Source of the DNA: Bacillaceae bacterium Marseille-Q3522
GTDB taxonomy: Bacteria; Bacillota; Bacilli; Bacillales; Cytobacillaceae
DNA length: 37,155 bases
Reading direction: 5' to 3'
Assembly (NCBI GenBank): GCA_017898095.1
Contig: JAGKQJ010000024.1
Span: 1 to 37,155 of the forward strand
In this document: one piece after another, positions 34,763 to 37,155 of the stretch
Position numbering within the stretch: the first letter of the stretch is position 1
Layout of the letters: every line of letters begins with the position of its first letter
Notes under the pieces: model-generated
Seen by the model: the letters and a program-made list of their open reading frames with translations, nothing else
The model's database searches: none
What the model was told of the DNA's origin: nothing
Translations under genes and position numbers: made by a program

Positions 34763-34836
34763 CGGAAAGTAGCTCAGCTTGGTAGAGCACACGGCTGGGG
34801 GCCGTGTGGTCGCAGGTTCAAATCCTGTCTTTCCGA
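34763..34836 (+). tRNA. tRNA-Pro (anticodon GGG)
   Basis: A full 74-base cloverleaf. The acceptor arms CGGAAAG and CTTTCCG pair perfectly and the discriminator is A. The D arm is GCTC...GAGC. The anticodon stem CACGG/CCGTG has the loop CTGGGGG, with the anticodon GGG at 34797-34799. The T arm is CAGG-TTCAAAT-CCTG. CCA is not encoded. It is similar to the Bacillus tRNA-Pro(TGG) outside the anticodon arm. It stands alone; no other tRNA or rRNA gene is near. Confidence 0.95.
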
Positions 34837-34897
34837 TCAACAGATCTTTTACGTTCTTTCTTCAATCCTAAATAAAAAACACGTTATAAAATGAAAA

Positions 34898-34949
34898 ATA
34901 GCCAGACATTCGGCAGGTTTTGATGAAAAACTGTCGAAAATCTAGCTAT
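34898..34949. other. Imperfect hairpin downstream of tRNA-Pro
   Basis: ATAGCCAGA and TCTAGCTAT pair at 8 of 9 positions and enclose a second stem, GGCAGGTTTT with AAAACTGTC. There is no T tract. The rest of 34837-35118 shows nothing I can support. No direct repeat of the tRNA 3' end (an integration scar) was seen nearby. Confidence 0.3.
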
Positions 34950-35118
34950 GTACATGGGACATCAGGTTATACAGAAGTGTCTATAGAAGCGAAGATTTAC
35001 CGCTTATTATTTAAAGACTATTATATGAATCTATGCCATTCTGGTGTCTATGGTAAGACAAGAAAGCTTTGAAGACCTTAGGAAAATTGTTTTCATAAAT
35101 AATTTCCAAAGAATTATT

Positions 35119-36105
35119 TTACTTAAAACCTAAAACCGGATGCGGTACATACGGTTCTTCCAGCGAAGTGATTTCTTCTGGTGTTAGCTTTATAGAAAGG
35201 GCGGCAACTGCATCTTCGAGATGGCTCATTTTTGTCGATCCGATAATTGGTGAGGTGACCGGCTCTTTTTGCAGCACCCAGGCAAGTGCGATTTGAGCAC
35301 GGGAGACACCACGTTCTTTGGCGATTTTTGCGACTTGTTCCACGACTAATTTGTCTGCTGCTTCGGTCGCTGCGTATAACGTTTTGCCAAACTCATCGGT
35401 TTCCGAACGGGCAGTTGTTTCCTCCCAATCCCGTGTCAACCTACCTCTTGCAAGCGGGCTCCAAGGGAGAACGGCGATTTTTTCCTCTTTGCAGAGCGGA
35501 AGCATCTCACGTTCCTCCTCACGATACAAAAGATTTACATAATTCTGCATCGATATGAAACGTGTCCAGCCATGTTTTTCCGCAATATGTAACGCTTTTA
35601 AAAATTGCCAGGCATACATGGAAGAGGCACCAATGTATCTCGCTTTGCCTGCCTTCACGACATCGTGAAGGGCTTCCATTGTTTCTTCGATTGGGGTACT
35701 GTAATCCCAGCGGTGGATCTGGTAAAGATCTACATAATCAGTTCCCAGCCGTTTCAGACTGTTATCAATCTCACTCATAATCGCTTTGCGGGAAAGGCCG
35801 GCTCCATTCGGTCCTTGATGCATACGGCCGTGCACTTTCGTTGCAATTACAATTTCATCCCGCTTCGCATATTCTTTCAAGGCGCGGCCGACTATTTCTT
35901 CGCTTGTCCCATCTGAATAAATATTTGCCGTATCGAAAAAGTTAATGCCAAACTCAATCGCCTTTTTAATAATTGGCCGGCTCTTCGCTTCATCCAGCAC
36001 CCATTTATGATTTCCGCGCTCCGGTACACCAAAGCTCATACAGCCAAGACAAAGACGGGATACTTCCATGCCGGTATTGCCAAATTTCACATAATCCATT
36101 TGCAT
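35119..36105 (-). CDS. Aldo/keto reductase
   Basis: A cytoplasmic NADPH-dependent oxidoreductase of the (beta/alpha)8 AKR superfamily, about 328 residues. It has YVKFGNTGMEVSRLCLGCMS at the start, the catalytic Asp and Tyr in FFDTANIYSDG (about 53-63), Lys in IATKVHG (about 90) and His in YQIHRWD (about 125). The C-terminal cofactor segment is PVTSPIIGSTKMSHLEDAV. It resembles the YajO/YhdN-type reductases. A GTG at 36114 has no proper ribosome site; ATG at 36105 or 36099 is more likely. It is a single gene with no functional link to its neighbours. Substrate unknown. Confidence 0.9.
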   Translation of the reverse strand: MQMDYVKFGNTGMEVSRLCLGCMSFGVPERGNHKWVLDEAKSRPIIKKAIEFGINFFDTANIYSDGTSEEIVGRALKEYAKRDEIVIATKVHGRMHQGPNGAGLSRKAIMSEIDNSLKRLGTDYVDLYQIHRWDYSTPIEETMEALHDVVKAGKARYIGASSMYAWQFLKALHIAEKHGWTRFISMQNYVNLLYREEEREMLPLCKEEKIAVLPWSPLARGRLTRDWEETTARSETDEFGKTLYAATEAADKLVVEQVAKIAKERGVSRAQIALAWVLQKEPVTSPIIGSTKMSHLEDAVAALSIKLTPEEITSLEEPYVPHPVLGFK

Positions 36106-36183
36106 TGCACCCACTTTCTTTCGCTTTATATAGATTAGTATACAATGCTGTGATGGGATTCACAAAAATGCTGATTGCCGGAT

Positions 36184-36309
36184 GTTTACCCTTTTTTTAA
36201 GGGTTAAGCCACCCCCACCTCTAAGTGAAGCGCAGGTGGATCAATCAGGTGAAGCTGAGTCCCCACCTGATTTTCCCGAGTTTTGAGCTTGCTGAAACGA
36301 GTTCACTTA
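36184..36309. repeat. Palindromic 3'-end repeat, copy 2
   Basis: A small TTTACCC/GGGTTAA hairpin is followed by CCACCT/AGGTGG (36215-36239) and AATCAGGTG/CACCTGATT (36243-36272, 9-bp stem). Then comes CTTGCTGAAACGAGTTCACTTA (36288-36309), which matches 11139-11160 at 21 of 22 bases. On the minus strand the repeat runs into the end of the acetyltransferase gene and supplies its TGA stop codon (36305-36303). Confidence 0.6.
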
Positions 36310-36875
36310 TCTTTCAATCTAGCGGAAGGAGAATGACGAGAATAAATAATTTCGTTACTTTCAATAATTTTTGCCGGTATTCCAACAGCTCTTGCTATTG
36401 GGGGAACATCGGTTAAGACAACTGCGTTTGCACCAATGATTGCATGATCGCCAACCTCAATTTTACCAATTAATTTAGCACCTGCACCAATATACACATT
36501 GTTACCAACTGCGGGACCACGATCCGGATAAATTTTATGATGAGAATTTTCCCCCAAAGTCACTTGTTGGAGGATCGTAACTTTTTCACCAATTACAGTC
36601 GTTTCATGCATAATGACCCCTTTGCCGCCGTGAGCTAAATAAAGCCCGCCACCAATTTTAGCGCTTGGCGGAATATCAGTTCCGCAATAACCTCTTACGA
36701 CGATAGTATCTAAAAATATATAAATTATCCAAAGCAGTTGACGGACTACGGGAATTTTAAAACGATAGTATAACCAATTGCCAAAGCGAAACACGGTCAT
36801 CACAATTCTTCCATTTAACGTATCGTTCGCTCTCATATCTAGAAACCATTTATTCATCTTTATAAAATACACCAA
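36303..36875 (-). CDS. Serine acetyltransferase-like left-handed beta-helix acyltransferase
   Basis: Up to 190 residues. A basic, partly hydrophobic N-terminal part (FRFGNWLYYRFKIP, then LLWIIYIFLDTIVVRGY) leads into hexapeptide repeats: IPPSAKIGGGLYLAHGG, VIMHETTVIGEKVTILQQVT, VGNNVYIGAGAKLIGKIEVG and HAIIGANAVVLTDVP, then the closing GIPAKII. The catalytic His lies in LAHGGKGVIMHE. It is much shorter at the N-terminus than CysE and is more like polysaccharide-associated SAT-like proteins, so the substrate may be a sugar and not serine. The start is uncertain: TTG at 36875 or ATG at 36857. The gene's last codons overlap a repeat. Confidence 0.82.
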   Translation of the reverse strand: MVYFIKMNKWFLDMRANDTLNGRIVMTVFRFGNWLYYRFKIPVVRQLLWIIYIFLDTIVVRGYCGTDIPPSAKIGGGLYLAHGGKGVIMHETTVIGEKVTILQQVTLGENSHHKIYPDRGPAVGNNVYIGAGAKLIGKIEVGDHAIIGANAVVLTDVPPIARAVGIPAKIIESNEIIYSRHSPSARLKDK

Positions 36876-37155
36876 CTTCTTTTGTGATACTGTTCTTTTT
36901 CATAAAAATTAATACAGCAGGAATTTTGCCATGATAAAGGGAAGGGGACATTGCTGAAAGTATCTAAATGTTTGAGTCATCACTTCATCCGATCTTTATA
37001 AAGCACACATCCTTGATTCCATTCCAGCATCAAGGAAATTTTAAAATAATCCGACAATATTATTATATTTAGATAATAACAAAAATATTAATATTTAGTC
37101 AAATTATGTGGATTTTTATATCGACTTTAAATAATCCAGACCGGATATTTAATAA
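36876..37155. other. Terminal intergenic region
   Basis: 280 bases of AT-rich DNA upstream of the acetyltransferase-like gene. No gene, convincing promoter or repeat is seen. Confidence 0.4.

Overview
The window looks like chromosomal DNA of a low-GC Gram-positive bacterium of the family Bacillaceae. The evidence is strong AGGAGG-type ribosome sites, frequent TTG/GTG starts, a CcpA-type cre site, a LevR/sigma-54-controlled mannose-family PTS, LXG/WXG-type secreted toxins, an LPXTG surface protein and a Bacillus-like tRNA-Pro. I cannot name the species from sequence alone.

Layout. (1) 0.2-2.2 kb, plus: a two-gene ABC exporter whose ATPase has an in-frame TAA. (2) 2.3-3.1 kb, minus: a tyrosine phosphatase. 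(3) 3.2-12.9 kb, minus: a dextran/isomalto-oligosaccharide locus. It has a sigma-A promoter with a palindromic AAACGTTT operator at +2, a DexB-like GH13 glucosidase, a lipoprotein, two permeases, a DUF624 protein, a cytoplasmic GH66 glucanase, a LacI regulator and the N-terminal relic of a second, exported GH66 enzyme. No ABC ATPase is present, so a shared MsmX-type ATPase must energise uptake. (4) 13.1-21.7 kb, minus: a LevR-type activator followed by a perfect -24/-12 promoter and an operon for PTS IIA, IIB, IIC, IID, a SIS isomerase, a D-2-hydroxyacid dehydrogenase and a DHDPS-family aldolase. The gene set suggests import and phosphorylation of an unidentified sugar or sugar acid, isomerisation, redox at a 2-hydroxy/2-oxo carbon, and aldol cleavage to pyruvate plus an aldehyde.

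(5) 22.3-26.6 kb, plus: a polymorphic-toxin cluster. A small WXG-like partner, an intact toxin with a WHH nuclease end and a SUKH-like immunity gene are followed by an IS200 transposase gene fused in frame to the middle of a second LXG toxin. That toxin ends in a type-50 domain and is broken by several stops; a frameshifted small gene (possible immunity) follows. (6) 27.0-32.6 kb, minus: a 1.85-kaa wall-anchored protein with three lamin-tail domains and a metallophosphoesterase. (7) 33.1-34.1 kb, plus: a relic of a third LXG toxin, of YobL/YxiD type. (8) 34.2-36.9 kb: an XRE regulator, tRNA-Pro(GGG), an aldo/keto reductase and a serine-acetyltransferase-like protein.

The notable themes are modular toxin decay, with a shared junction sequence at the start of the toxic modules and a transposase-toxin chimera; two cleanly readable regulatory circuits (LacI/dextran and LevR/sigma-54); and a set of GC-rich palindromic intergenic repeats, one of which supplies the stop codon of two unrelated genes.
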